Source: Ilex aquifolium (Eukaryota > Streptophyta > Magnoliopsida > Aquifoliales > Aquifoliaceae). Taken from it: a stretch of 64,000 nt of DNA. Positions 11,801 through 24,900 of this stretch are shown one piece after another. The stretch is taken from contig OX637393.1 of the NCBI GenBank assembly GCA_951799425.1, positions 5,909,744 to 5,973,743 on the forward strand, read 5' to 3'. Under the pieces are notes generated by a model. The model was not told where the DNA came from. It worked only from the letters and a program-made list of their open reading frames with translations, and did no database searches. The position numbers and the translations under genes were made by a program. Within the stretch, counting starts at the first letter, position 1; each line of letters begins with the position of its first letter.

Positions 11801-14197
11801 AAACAGCCCGTAATCATGATTTCATTCTAGTTGTCGTGGATCGGTTTTCTAAGATGGCCCATTTCATTCCTTGCACTAAGTCTGCTGATGCCTCACATGT
11901 AGTAAAGTTATTTTTTCGAGAGGTCGTCCGACTACATGGGTTGCCTATTTCCATTGTGTCTGATAGGGATGTCAAGTTTGTGAGTTATTTTTGGAATATA
12001 CTTTGAAAACTCTTTGGGACTAGTCTTAAGTTTTCCTCTACCTTTCATCCCCAAACTGATGGTCAAACTGAGATTGTCAATCGTAACTTAGGAGATTTGC
12101 TTAGGTGTCTAGTGGGTGAGAAAATGGGAAATTGGGATTTGTTGTTGCCTACTGCTGAATTTGCCTATAACAACTCCATCAACAGGTAGATCCCCTTTTG
12201 AGATTGTTTATGGTCATTCCTCTAGACAGCCTATTGACTTATTACCTTTACCTCCTGATTCCCGCCCTTCACATTCAGTCGAAGCTTTTACCCAGCATAT
12301 TCATGACTTGCATGCCGACATAAGATAGAAAATTATATTAAGTAATTAGAATTTTAAATTGGTTGCAGATGTTCACCGTAGGAATAAAGAATTTACTGTA
12401 GGAGATTATGTCATAGTTTGTGTGCGTCCTGAACATTACCCAAAAAATTCTTTCAAAAAGTTACATGCTCGAGCCACTGGTCCTTTTCGTATTCTTCGTA
12501 AGCTTGGACCTAATGCATATCACCTTAACTTACCTTCGAATATGAGTATTAGTCTTATTTTCAATATGGAGGACTTGTTTCCTTATCATAGTACTTTTGA
12601 GCCTCCTATGTTGACAGCAGGTGTTCCTAAAGGTGGAGTTGCTTCATCATCAGCATCACCTACAGTTCCTATTCTTCCACCGTTTCCACCACAGCTACAT
12701 GACCAGATTACAGATGTACTTGACGATCAGATTGTGGGCTCCTCAGATAGAGGATATCGTCGTTATCTTGCTTGGTGGAGAGATCGTCCAGAGATTAATG
12801 CTTCATGGATTACTGAGGAGGAGTTTCGTCGGCTTGACCCTGATGTTCTAGAGCATTATCATGATCGTATCTCTACGGAGGCGAGTTTTTTTTAGCCGGG
12901 AAAAAATGATAGGAATCGGATTATATTTCGTTATAGTAAGGGCAGACGTAGGGATTAGGAATTATTTGTCATTTTGCTTTTTAGGGGCTTAGTTGTCATT
13001 TGACTATTTATTTATTTTAGGGTTTGTGCTCTCCTTATATATAGGGGATATGGTATTTGTTTTAACAGACTTTGATTATTATGAATATTAATATTACTTC
13101 CTCCTCAAATTCTTTTTTTTTTCTCATCCCTTTTTTCTTCTCTTCTCATCCTTAATTATTCCCTTCCTAGTCTACATCACAAACCCACAAGAAGATACTC
13201 CCACAAACTAATACCACGCTTAATTGCTTAGAATTAGTGAATCCTACCACACTGCATGGTCATTCCACGCGTTTTTTCTTATCAGTAACACGGTGTAAAG
13301 ACCTCTCAACTGTCTATTACAATTTTTCTGCAATCCAGTCTAAAACAGGAGAGACAGGAGATGTAAACTAGGATCACACTCAATAGAAAATCCATCAGAG
13401 GATGAGGTATAAACTGAGTTTTGACAGCAATGTAGGGTCCTGCTTTGTATTCTTTGGAATCTGATACTTCTTTTTTTACATTTTCGGCAGGTATGAATCT
13501 GACATCTAGCAACAAGTAAACTCTATTATGCTGGTATTATCTTCAAAATTCCAATTCTTACCTTTGTGCAAAGTAAGCATCTTGATAGTAACTATGTATT
13601 GATCCAATTCATAGAAGACTAAAAGACTCAGTACACATCAAAGAACATCTGTGAAAGAGGCTGCAATATACATGCATTCATTACCAAATTCTGATAAATT
13701 GGAGGTTTCCACAACAATAGATGCTTAATAAAAGGATTATAACCAAAACTCATCTCATAAAAAGACTCGTTCAACCCAAACCCAGCAAAGAAGATTCCAA
13801 TAAAAACTAAAATACATATCCAATTATACCTAAATTGCGATAAAAATAATGCAAATTTCAGATTTTTCTCAAGCAGCTGAAGCAAAAACTAAAAATATAC
13901 AGAAGATAGCACAAACCCATTAAAGAGAGTCTCAAAATAATCCAAACCCATCAAACAAGCCAATAAAAACGAGAAATATTGAAAATTGGAGAAAAATTTA
14001 CCATTACAATGCAGTGAAGAGAGGGTGGTTCGATTATTTATCCGAGAATAATTCAAGGGTAAATGGCCAATACATAAAGAAATGCCAACAGAACCAATGA
14101 ACCCCTTTTGAGAGGGCACTGTGAAACGCGGATAGGTAGAGAGATAAAGTGATGGAGAGAGCGGGTTTGCAGAACAGAAAGCAGAAGAGCTCTGCAT
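2892..14197 (-). CDS. RIMM: Chloroplast RimM-type 16S rRNA processing protein fused to UDP-sugar pyrophosphorylase-like domain
   Basis: Ten exons join in frame: 14197-14002, 10401-10265, 10161-10027, 9055-8945, 7647-7366, 7182-6995, 5933-5660, 5015-4905, 4107-3919, 3236-2892, giving 655 residues. Residues 1 to about 70 are Ser/Leu-rich and acidic-poor, fitting a plastid transit peptide; the ATG is the first in frame after a stop-free leader. The RimM N-domain starts with [15 protein letters not shown] (about 84-98), and the PRC-barrel carries [14 protein letters not shown] (about 175-188) and a [13 protein letters not shown] core. RimM assists 30S maturation at the 16S head. The second half (about 310-655) keeps the pyrophosphorylase-like PLGSGGV and GVEYIEV segments, but its nucleotide loop reads VVDGSEKLG instead of GG-GTRLG, so catalysis is doubtful. 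This fusion and length match Arabidopsis At5g46420. Intron 1 (3.6 kb) holds an LTR element. Confidence 0.9.
7840..8400. other. Intron segment of unlike composition, possible organelle-derived insertion
   Basis: Inside the RimM intron between exons at 7647 and 8945, this stretch is less AT-rich than the flanks and lacks the poly-A/T runs seen elsewhere. Phrases such as GGGCCTAAGGACTCTTTTC read like plant mitochondrial intergenic DNA. No mitochondrial gene was identified, so the origin is a guess. The following 8400-8540 resembles an LTR or MITE fragment. Confidence 0.25.
10732..11015 (+). repeat. 5' LTR of the gypsy element
   Basis: Starts TGATAGGAATCGG and ends before the primer binding site. 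It contains a TATA-like TTATATATATAGG and matches the copy at 12907-13179 along its length. Confidence 0.9.
12907..13179 (+). repeat. 3' LTR of the gypsy element
   Basis: Starts TGATAGGAATCGG after a short polypurine tract and ends CTACATCA, followed directly by the CAAAC target duplication. Confidence 0.9.
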
Positions 14198-14789
14198 CGT
14201 TTGCCCACTCACAAGTGAAAGAGAACACACTACCGCTGAAGAAACAAAATCAGGGTACAGTAGTTTAAGCACACAGTACAACCGTTTTAGAGCGATAGTA
14301 CTAGATTTTTGTATCCGAAATGGGGAATCACACTTTACACCCCAAACAATCTATAAATTTTTTTTTTTTAAATATTAAATTTTTTTATATTAGTATTTCT
14401 TTGGCAAACTACAATATAATCCCTATAGTTTATCATCCAGAGTAATATTAGATTGATCGAAAAATGGGATAAAAATACAGATTAAATGACATAACATTAT
14501 CATAATAAAAAAAATTAAGTTTCAAATATGTAAAAATAGAACAAACAATACTATGGGCCTAAAATATAAAATCTTAGGAATATTCAATTTATTAACACCT
14601 AATATTCCAAATTTGCTAAAAAAGTGTCACGTGGCATAAGTTGAAAAAAGTTGGAATATAGGTAACCAACTGAGAATTACCATTAAATAACCATCAATGG
14701 GAAAGAAATTGTCGATGCAAGTGGCTATAAAAAGGTCATTCAATGGAGAAGAAACACGTTTAAACCCCTAAAAGACCCACAATTTAAGC

Positions 14790-17700
14790 ATTATTATGAA
14801 TAGTTTTTTTTAGGCTAGTTTAGGAGCGGTTAGTGTTGCAATTAAGGTTATTTTATTCAATCTTTTGTAAGTCCTTTTCGATTAGATTAATAAAATAATT
14901 ATTTTTTATTAGTTCTCTATTTTAATTTCGCCTTTACACAGTGAGAATTTCATTGTTTTCATCCAAATAAATATTGAAACAAGGTATTTGAATCCATTCC
15001 AAATAATCATTTGAAAGTTGTCTTTCGATTGGGACATTTCTGTCGGTCCCAGTAGATTTTGGAGCAACAATCTTTTAGCACGCTAAATGGAACGACATTT
15101 GTAACTTGGATAAAAAAAATGGTTCAAACAATGAAGTAAGATGAGATTATATTTGACACAAAAAGAAATAAAAACTGTGAAAATGACGCCAAATAATAGC
15201 AATCATGAAGCAAGTTTAAGTGTTAACTCAGTGGAGTCTGCAAATCCAAAAACTGGTGAGTCTAGTGACCTGGATAGTGTGCAGATGTAAGAATTTGTGC
15301 AAAATCTGAAACAAGTATTGCATAATTCAATTTTTGACATAAGACAATATTTAGTTAATGCAATGAATGAGTTATTGGGTATTCAGACACCAACGTCATG
15401 GTCAATTAATTAGAAATCAACCATCGTTATTAGAAATCAAATAGTGGAAGAAAGAAACACTAATCCTATGGTATTCCCTATGAAAAACTAGAGGTTACCA
15501 CCAATGGTACCCAATATAAGACCAGGTCCACCATACTAAAATCATTTTAACACGACTTTTGATGGAAATGTTCTCTAATTTCTACCCAGGTAAAAACCTA
15601 AGGCGTATAAATAGACCAAGAATGACCCCTGAATTTCCTTGGAGGGGTCATGAGAGGCAATTCATGCCTCCAATGGAACCGTTATAGGAAATTAACCCAA
15701 GGTCAAGGGGCAACGTTTGAAAATTTTGAAGGCCACAATAACATGGCTTTTAACATAAACCAATTGGTAAAAATGATTCATGATCTGTAAGGTCTTGGCC
15801 TTAAAAAAATTGAAAAGCCCGTATTTAGAATATCAAATCCACCATGGGTTGATTTCGAGGAATTTTCAAAGGGATATAAAATATCGGAATTACATATAAA
15901 TAGATTCACTTTCTAGTGTGGGGAAGTTGAAAATAATGGAAACTTAAAAATGAAATTGTTCCTACAATCTTTAACTAAAACAGTATTTGCTTGATTCATA
16001 AACTTGTCTGCTAATTCAATTCATACTTGACAAGAAATGGAAGAGTGATTTCATTCTCAATTTTTTTAAGAATGAAGGCTTCAATGACAGATCTGTCAAG
16101 GTTAAGATATAAATCAAATGAATCTGCATAACAATATATCGTCAAATTCAAGAAAGGTATAAACAAATGACATGTTTACTTTCTTGAAATTGAATTGGTT
16201 AAACTAACTCATAATGACTTGGACTTCGAATTAATAAATAAATTTGAAGGAATGGAGTTTAGTCATAGCTACCAAATATGAGATGTTGCTCACAGAAGAG
16301 CAACAAAGAAAAAATAGTTCACTTAGAACTTATTTTCAAGATTTTAATGGAGAAATTAAAATTGATGTGGTATATATCATAGGAAAATCACCAGTTGTGT
16401 GTGACACCTTAAAAAAGATTGGAGATCTTATGAATATGCTATCTAGCCATCATTTCAAAGAGAGATGCACCTTTAACTTATCAACAGTATTCTTTTGTTC
16501 TATCGATGACCGATGTTCTATTTGATGAGTTAATTAACTATAATTTTATAGAAAATGAAAAATGTAGTGGAAATGACGTAATTCATTTAGGCATTCAACC
16601 AAAAATTGCATTACTTTTAGAAATCATGTGCAAGATTTAATTTAAAAAGGAATGCTTAAATATGCTTTAAAAGAAGAAAGTCATTGGTGTGGACAATGAT
16701 CATTTCCCAAAGAGGTCAATGTAAAACTTAGTGTCTACTAATTTGCAGAAAGACAAGAAGATTCTAGTATGGTTGTTGGCAATGAAAGAACTGTTCAAAA
16801 CACGAGGAGCTATTCCATAGCAGACTTGATCTCAAGGAGGAAGAACCATTGGTCATGTGCTTCAAGTGTGCTAAATAAATGGATAAGTCAGATGTTATAC
16901 CACTGGATGATGTGGTAAGAGAATTCACAGATAAGGGTCTACAATTCAGCACCAAAGGAGAATGAGACAATCAAATCTATAATGACATTAAAAAGATCTT
17001 TGATAGTGTTGATCTAGGAATTTTCAAACTCCAAGAAAAATACCAGCATGGGCATGGTTCTTATCATTTTCCTGAGAATCAAGGTATTTCAAGAAACATT
17101 AGTTATCAAGGCCAAGTTAAGAGAGAACGACTACAAAAGATGGACCACTTTATTAGATCATCGATGGTCAGAGAATCAGAAAGCAAGAACATCAAGAAAG
17201 ACATAACCAAAAAAGAAAATTAAGGTTTGAAATCATAACAAAAGTTGGATCCAGAACAGTCAATCATCCTGAGGTTCAGGATGAAAAATGACCCCATCTT
17301 GAGCATGGTACCAAGCAATTAGTAAGACCTAGAAAAATAGGGAATAAAGAAAGTTTGTCACCCAAACGAGATCCCACTCCTCTTGAGGCCTATCCAAAAC
17401 CAGGTACATCGACAGAGAAGAAAAATATCACATGTTCTAGGGAACAACAAAAAAAGATAGATGAAATTCAAACAAAATAGAACATCCTAAATCATAAGAT
17501 TGTTGTTTTCAAACACATTTTGAATCTATCTGAAGGAGAACCAAAAAAGATACCAGAGAATCCATCAACAAAAAAGAAAGAAAAAGTAGAAGAGTACAAA
17601 GTAATGCTCTCAGACGACGAACTCATAAATTTTGAGGATATAGAGCATCTCCTTAGATATCATGCAACGTGTAACATGATTGTGTACATTTAAGATGAAG

Positions 17701-17900
17701 CAATTGAAACAAGTTTGCAAGTTTTATATAGTAATATGGGCCTATGGTGTTCTGCTCGATAGCTTTAGAAGAATCAGCATCAACGTTTTGATCGGTGAGC
17801 AAAGACATATGCAAGGGAAGGAGTACAAGCCTATATTGTACATGTGAAAATCATAAGTATCTGCATTTTACCTTCTCTCATTGCTTTATATTTTGGAATA
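14790..17900 (+). mobile_element. Old, heavily decayed Ty3/gypsy-like retrotransposon remnant
   Basis: The first 300 bp look like the end of an LTR with an AATAAAAT polyadenylation-like signal. Around 15820-16100 short stretches resemble the plant gypsy gag domain (for example a SIHT-QEMEE-like segment), and 17200-17700 contains Lys/Glu-rich coding debris. It is broken by many interruptions, no second LTR was found, and it appears much older than the element at 10732. It separates the divergent RimM and SSP4 genes. The sequence from 14200 to 14790 is AT-rich and carries nothing else I recognise. Confidence 0.55.
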
Positions 17901-17984
17901 CTTTCTAATTTTTTTTGGTAACTGAGGTTGGATAATTAGACCCGTGAATCCGTGTTTGTAAGAATGATGTATATTAACCCGAAA

Positions 17985-18052
17985 GGGGTATCTCAAGTGG
18001 TAACAGAGGCAAACTGACTCAGATATCCCTGATCGTTAAACAAAAAAAAAGT
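17985..18052 (+). repeat. SINE-like fragment
   Basis: GGGGTATCTCAAGTGGTAAC resembles a tRNA-type internal promoter box A and is followed within 70 bp by an A-rich tail. No box B is present, so this is at most a truncated tRNA-derived SINE. Confidence 0.3.
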
Positions 18053-18078
18053 TAAAATTTTTGGATTGATGATTTCGT

Positions 18079-18145
18079 TTATTTATTTATTTATTTTGGA
18101 AAGGGGGAGGGGGAGGGGGAGGGGGGGGGGGGGGGGGGGGGGGGG
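18079..18145. repeat. ATTT microsatellite and long poly-G tract
   Basis: Several ATTT units run into GGGGGA units and an unbroken run of about 26 Gs ending at 18145. A shorter G-run lies at 3871-3893. Both can form G-quadruplexes and are prone to length errors in assembly. Confidence 0.85.
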
Positions 18146-19128
18146 CGACTGTTTACAAATTGTATAGAATGACTTTTTGATAGATCATCTTGGCATACAT
18201 GAGAAATGTGTATTTTTGAGACATGATATTTTTGGTGCTTTGTACCACTTTCGAGTGAGCCAACAATGTTTCAATTGTTCATGCAAGTGGTGAAGGTCAG
18301 AGGAAGTTTGAATGAGGCAATATGGCCTGGCTTAAATGCCAAAATCCCCATGTGTATAGTTCAAGTATTATGAAGTTCAAAAAAACAAAAAATCCAGGTT
18401 CTATGAGTTGGAATCGGACTAAATTAACCCAGTGGTAACTTAATACCAACTTTAGATCAAGTACAGGGCTCGGTTTTAATAAAGACATTAGTATTAGTAT
18501 GGTGTTACAATGTCATTTAATCCTATATATTTGGTATAAACTACCACCAAATAACAAGTGATATAAAATACGACCCGATTGATTTAAACATCTAATCTGA
18601 TCAAAATATTTGTAGTCATTTGAAAAAATGTAAGATTTTGTCTTATTATATTTAACACTGTACAATAATCTCACATTCAAGCGTAAAATTACTATTAAGA
18701 TGATCAACTTGCACTTTATCTGATTCATAATTCAAATATGATTTAACATGAATAAGATAAAGTAATAAATAAATTATTACTAGTATGAATTAGATTATAA
18801 TCAATGGTTCAATATTATTCATCCTATCTTATAATCAAAACAAACACATAAAATATAAAATATTAATTCGAAAACCTATCAGAATCGAAACAGATCAATT
18901 ACTAAATCCACCTATCATCACCGACATAACCATAAAAAAATTATTAAAAAAACGTTAGTTGTTATTAAAATATATTTAAGTTGACGATTCTCACCAAAAT
19001 TTTGATCGTCGGATTGTTTTAATTCCATTTCTTTTCTTGGTGGATGATCCACCATTATTAATGACTGAGGAATTCATTTGTGTATATAATGGGCTCTACT
19101 CAAATGCACAATAAATAATGAAGAATTA

Positions 19129-19675
19129 GGATTAATTATATTTGAGGTCTCCAAAGTATAGAATTTGTCTTATTTTGGTTCTCAATATTTTAATTGCATC
19201 ATTTTGATCTCTAAAGTATTGGATATATTTCTATGTGGTCTCTCAAATAGATAACATCCAAATTGCTAATTATTTTTTATCATAAAATTGTCACGTAATA
19301 CCTAAATATAGGCAAAAAATAATTTGGATAACTCTTAACCAAAATTTGGGTAGCTCTTGACCAAAAAAGTGTAATGGGCAGCTATTGACCAAAATTTAAA
19401 TAACTCATGAACAAACTATGTAATTTGGGTAGCTCTTTAACCAAAATTTGAGTAAAAATTTAGTCAAAAGTTATCTAAATTATTTTTTTATCCATATTTT
19501 AGTATTAAGTGGCAAATTTATAATAAAAAAATCGTTAATAATCTAGATGATGTCTAGTTGAGGGACCACATAGAAATATATTCAATACTTCAGGAACTAA
19601 AATGATACAATTAAAATATTGAGAACTAAAATGAAATAAACCCCATATTTTGGAGACCTTCAGTATAATTAACCC
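19129..19675. mobile_element. Fold-back MITE with long terminal inverted repeats (Mutator-like)
   Basis: The left end GGATTAATTATATTTGAGG is mirrored by the right end (reverse complement GGGTTAATTATACTGAAGG), and the match continues for about 200 bp inward, so the 547-bp element is nearly all inverted repeat. The centre holds several imperfect copies of GGGTAGCTCTTGACCAAAAT. Flanks GAAGAATTA (19120-19128) and AAAAAATTA (19676-19684) fit a decayed 9-bp target duplication (7 of 9). It has no coding capacity and sits about 250 bp before the presumed SSP4 leader, where it could affect expression. Confidence 0.8.
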
Positions 19676-19929
19676 AAAAAATTAAGGAGAAAATTCGGAA
19701 AAAAATAATTTTAATTCGCCCTCACTTTATGAACGTGTATCACACGCACTCTAATCAGCAGCAAAGCAGCCATTCCTTCCACGACTCCTCATTTTCTGCG
19801 AAACTGCACGTGTCAACACATCATGTGACCTGACTTGACTCCACGTGGCACAATTCCATCGGTCGAAACCAGTCGCTGAAGAATCAATCTCAACCGTCCA
19901 CTCCATCTCAGACGAATACATTACTGACC

Positions 19930-20029
19930 GCTCTACCGTGGAAGTTGAAGACTTTTAGAGGCGAGAGGAGAGAGAGACGGAGAAAGAGAAAGAGAAAGAG
20001 GAGAGAGATAGGACTTGGTGGCTACAGAG
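19930..20029 (+). other. SSP4: Presumed 5' UTR exon of the SSP4 gene
   Basis: A GA-rich leader (GAGAGGAGAGAGAGACGG and repeats) ends at CTACAGAG before a GTGTGT donor at 20030. The next exon begins after CTCAG at 21884 and holds the first usable ATG. A leader intron of this kind, with T-rich sequence and a CT repeat (20470-20506), is common in plants. The exact transcription start is unknown. Confidence 0.4.
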
Positions 20030-21919
20030 GTGTGTATTTATCTAGCTGAATTATCAGTATAAATTTATACAATTATCAGCCGATTACTTATTTTCACTTA
20101 CTTTATGAGTGTTGGGTCTTTGTTCGAGGTGATTTTTTTTGCTGTTTATGCTGGTAATGCAAATGTAACTTGTTTCAGTTCAAGAGGTTCGTGTTTCTAG
20201 GGTTTATGTTTTGTGGGTTGGTTATGCTTTGAATTGGGACGTGGTGATGAATTTTTGGGCTACGTGAATTGTTTTTTTTTGTGATCCTGTACAGTGGTTT
20301 TGATTGTTATTGTGCTCTAGAATTCTACCACTTGGTTGACTTCATTTTCCGTGCGATTGAATTTCTGTTTCTGTGCGAATACTTGAATTGTTTTGCTGTT
20401 TTACGATGTGGATTTTTTTGTATTGCCTCCATTTTTAGTGAATTAACTGTTCCAGAATTTGATCTTTTTGTCTCTCTCTCTCTCACTCTCTCTCTCTCTC
20501 TCTCTATCTACAATTGTATGTGTGTGTGTGCGTGTGTCTCCATATACAAAATCATCTGGGTGATTGTATATATTTCACACACACACACACGTGCATATCT
20601 AGTGGTTTTTAGCCCGAAAGCTCTGTTCTTTTTACCCAATTTTGTTCTTTCCTTTATTTTATTTTTTTATGGTTTTTGCATTGGGTAACTGTTTTACAAG
20701 GAAAAGGTCTAATATTTCATCAAGTAGGACTTGCAAAGTTGTATTTTTTGTTAGTTATTCATTTTAAACTTCGGATCCATCTTCTTAACCGCTATCACTT
20801 GAGCTCAGAGAGATAAGCTAATTTAGGTGATATGGGAGCTGCAGACTGTTTCTGAGAAAATGAAAACTAAAATTTGCTGTAAAAATCAAGTCTTGGGGGC
20901 TCGATTTTGTTGCTATTACATAAAGTTTGATCCCATAATTAGTGTATAAGTGTTTGAAGAAATCGTTTTACAAAATAAAGTTTGATACTTTTTTCCAGCC
21001 TCCACTCTTTGTCTATTCATTAGTAGATGGTTGATTTTGATTTAACGAAGGTACACGATTTTCCTGGCCATGTTATGTCTCAACGTGCATAAGCATCAAA
21101 TTTTTGAATTATATGTTTAATTGTGATGCACTTCTCCTGGAAATCTTGATTTTCCTTTACTTTATCTCTCATTGAGCTACAACGATCTTATCTTCAAGCC
21201 CTGAAAAGAGTTGAATCACTGCTCCCTTTGAACTGTTGTAAAATCATGCCGAAGAAATTCTAGAAGTTGATGCTAAGAACATTAAATGTTGTGGTTTAAA
21301 TCCAGAATTTAACAGGCTGATGCCATCTAGATCTTGCCATGTCAGCATCAGTAGGCAAGTTATACACAAATGGAAAAATGAATCCATTGTTATTTGTTAC
21401 AAACATGTTTCTTGCTCTCATGCCCAGATGGCATAATGCTGTGTGAAAATGGATAAACGCAATAGTAGAAATCCTCACCAAAATTCATGGAGTGCATGTG
21501 CATAAGGCGTTGTAAGTTTTTGTGGATCATTGATTTCTGGTCAGAGTAATGACTCATGTTTAGGATGAGGACCCTTCTCCTGTCTTCCTAGGATTGTTTC
21601 TTCATTGCAAAGTAAGTAGATTATTGATCTACAAGTTCTTCTGGTTCAAATTATAGCACCATCGATTCTAATACTCTTAGTCATATCATACACACATAAA
21701 TGCATATACCATTGCTGTAAAAATATATGCTTGGCATCTAATTCTCTATCAGTATTTACAAACAGCTGCTCTTCATATTTGGCTGTTTCGATTGTCCTTT
21801 ATAATTCCAATTATTTTCCGTGACTGTCTCTGACTGCTGATTTATTTGTTTAAAGGGCTTCATCTCCTTGTTGATGTTCTCAGATCTAGATTGTGGTACA
21901 TATCACAACTGCAGATCAA

Positions 21920-24900
21920 ATGCCATCGGTAAAAATGAAGACCAAGTCAACTGTGGGCTGTTTAATAGAAAAAAAGGGCCTGCACGTATGCCAAAAGTCA
22001 AGTATGATTTCCAAGAATTCTCTCTCTCGTGGCAAGATCTCTCAAAAAGCAGCAGAAAATGAGACATGTATTCCTAATATCCAGGATGGTGAGTGATGTA
22101 GCTTTGTAATCACACTAGGCTTGTTCTCCAGAGAACATAATCCTTTGTTAGTGTGAATAAGGTGAAATGTATTATCTTTCAGGTTCTTCTTTATCATTGT
22201 CTGTTACTTATGGTCGAGGTTGTGATTAGTGTAAGACATTGAATGAGTATTTGAATTTTTATTGTATGTGTCGTACATAATGTATTGCAATGGAACATGA
22301 ACTTTTTGAACAGATTATATTCAAAAAAAGTAGACATAATGACACTGATAATGAATATTTGAACCTGGACTTTTTCTTGTATGTGTTACTGCATAGCATT
22401 ATTTCATGACTTTTGTAGCAATTTCAGAATGTCGTTATATTGTGAGAATCATAAAGCTTATATTCTGAAAGATAGTGATATTGAAGAAGAATCTGAGAAC
22501 TTTTATTTTACATTTGGAAGCATGTTGCCTAGTACTGGTTGGTGCAAGAATGAAAATTAATTCGAAACGGTCAAAATGTTTCTGTTTCCAAGGTGACTGA
22601 AATGAATTAATGATTGAATCGAAATTCCAATTTTTCGAATTGTTTTAGAATGTTTAGAGGTGTTTACAGATGTGTCCACATGTTTCAACCAATATTTCAG
22701 AATGTTTTATAGTGTTTCAAGATGTTTTTGTGTATCTCGATCAATGATTCATAACTTTTTTAAAAATAAATTTTCAAAATTTTTATTCTTTTCCATTCTA
22801 TTTTTGAAATGTTTCTGCAACATTTCCGAAACGTTTTCATTTCTTGGGAGACCGAAACAATGCACCAAAACGAAATCCTTGGGTTGATGTATGTTTTTAC
22901 TCTAGATGCTTCCAACTTTTAGTGTTTGACTTTCTAAGCATTACCCTCAATGGTCAATTCTTGAAATGTATTCAAAGTTTCAAGAATTTGTACATTTGGT
23001 GGAGAATTGAAAAGGTGATGGGCTGGATTTTTAGGACATTGTGAATAGTTTTCTTTCTTGTTTCTTTTTGTGTTTCTCTTTGATGTGGAAGAAGATAAGA
23101 GTAAAAGCTCTAGCATTTTGATGCATGTTTGGAAAAAAAGTTGTACATCGAAGAGGGGTAGTAAAATGTAAAACTCCAAAGACTTGTAAAGAGTTAATGT
23201 AGTTTTAGTCCTATAGTGGCTGTAGGTGGAGTACCAGTCCTATTATTTTTCATTTTTTAAAGGAAGAGATGCTCAGAAATTTTTTCCATAAAATTACAAA
23301 AGATGATGAAATTTGTCATATCATACATGTGAACTTAGTATTTTATTGACCAACAAAGATATTGTCCCAAAGCAATATTGATTGTGTGGTTTTTGGGCTT
23401 TCTCTCGTTCTGTGTGTTTGGGAGCGATATCCTAGTAGTCTGGAGATATTTCTATGATGAATTAAGTTCTATTTTTTTTGCATAAATTTAATTCATTTAA
23501 TTCATTTTATTGAATTTTTTTGTTTTTGTAGGCTCTTTGTGCAAGAGTAAATATGATCAGGATATTGGGACTGGTAAAACTAACCATATGCTCGATGGAG
23601 GAAATTGTCAGTATCAGAAGCAGCCATCACCTTTGATCGATTCTGAAACTGTTGGGAGAATGGTAAAGTGTGCTAATTATAGAGATCCTTCTAGCCTGAA
23701 TGTTATGATATCTAGTTAAACAACCATTTTCCTTTTGTTTTGGTCTTCCCATGTAGGAGTATAATATGATATTTTATAGTGGTAATGTATCAGGCAAAAA
23801 ATTGCAAAAAAATGCAAAAAAGGAAGTTTTATTTATGATATTTGATCGTGAGGACAATTCAACATTAATTGGTCAACTGACAAATCTTAACTGTGTCCCA
23901 ATTTAGGTTTGTTTGGAAAAAAGCCCATGCTTGTTACGAACAAATTTCTGCGAATAACTGAAAAAGATACAGATCTGGTTGTTGTTTTTACTTTTTAGGT
24001 TACTTATCCATGTGGCCTATGTGTTGTATGTGCTTTTCTCATTTTATGAGATATTTCTGACGAACTAATGTAGATGTTGAGTGTACTGTCATGGTAATTA
24101 ACCACTGATGGTTTCTACCGAGTGCAGGAATCTACACCAGCCACCTGCACCTCAAACCTAGAGACAATTTTTTCAACTATCCTGGAGTCCATGGACGTTC
24201 ACAGTGAACTACATTTTTATGTTGATGGAGGTACAACTGAAATTTTGTTGTTTTTGGCTCATTCCTTTCTAGGGAAGATTGTTGGTGTTTAAATACGGAC
24301 TTGTACTTAAATATATGTATTTTTGGTATGAACACACTAAAATTTGTAGGAAGATAGTGTTATCTTTTGTTTTGTTCTTTGTTGCCAGGATATGAAGGAA
24401 ACTGTGGAAAGCTACAATAGCTGTATATATTTATGTGTTTAATTGTTGGGATTCAGTTCAACAACTGATTTGTGTAGTAATTTTTGTTTGGGTTTTGAAC
24501 ATGTCGGAGAACACACCTGAAGCTTCCTATAACTGGGCTTTTTGGCAGCCAAAGAGTTTTGCTTCTCTGTCTGGTTATTAAAAGGGGATTTGGGTGAAAT
24601 TTCCTATGTCATGCAGAAATTTTAGGAAAGTCGGTTCTTCTAAATGTCTGGTTAAAGTAGGCAAGACTTTGACATGGATAATATGCCGATTGCAACCCAT
24701 GGTTTATGTGGAAAAGAAGAAAGTCTCTTAACAAGTTGTAACTTTAAAACGTATAAACTATCAAATATTTATGTAAACTATGTTGTGGAAAAGTATTTCT
24801 TTTCTAAAACATTACAAGAAAAAGCATTCACATTGTCCTATCTTGCATGTTTCTTCTTCCACCCATGTACCACATTGAATGTTATTATGTCTTCATAGTT

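Larger units (their letters stand above)
10732..13179 (+). mobile_element. Broken Ty3/gypsy (chromovirus-like) LTR retrotransposon
   Basis: The element has two LTRs (10732-11015 and 12907-13179), a 5-bp target duplication CAAAC (10727-10731 and 13180-13184), a primer binding site TGGTATCAGAG (11019-11029, initiator Met tRNA type) and a polypurine tract before the 3' LTR (12898-12906). Recognisable parts in order are the RNase H end of reverse transcriptase (about 11040-11240), integrase with its zinc-finger and core regions (about 11246-12330), and a C-terminal chromodomain-like segment (about 12700-12895), the order expected of Ty3/gypsy pol. Gag, protease and most of reverse transcriptase are not represented. 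It is broken, with roughly four or more interruptions. LTRs differ by about 8 percent by eye, suggesting insertion a few million years ago. It lies antisense in RimM intron 1. Confidence 0.92.

Noticed and set aside
20269-20688. 139-codon open frame
   Set aside because: It lies in the T-rich SSP4 leader intron and runs through CT and CA microsatellites; no domain.
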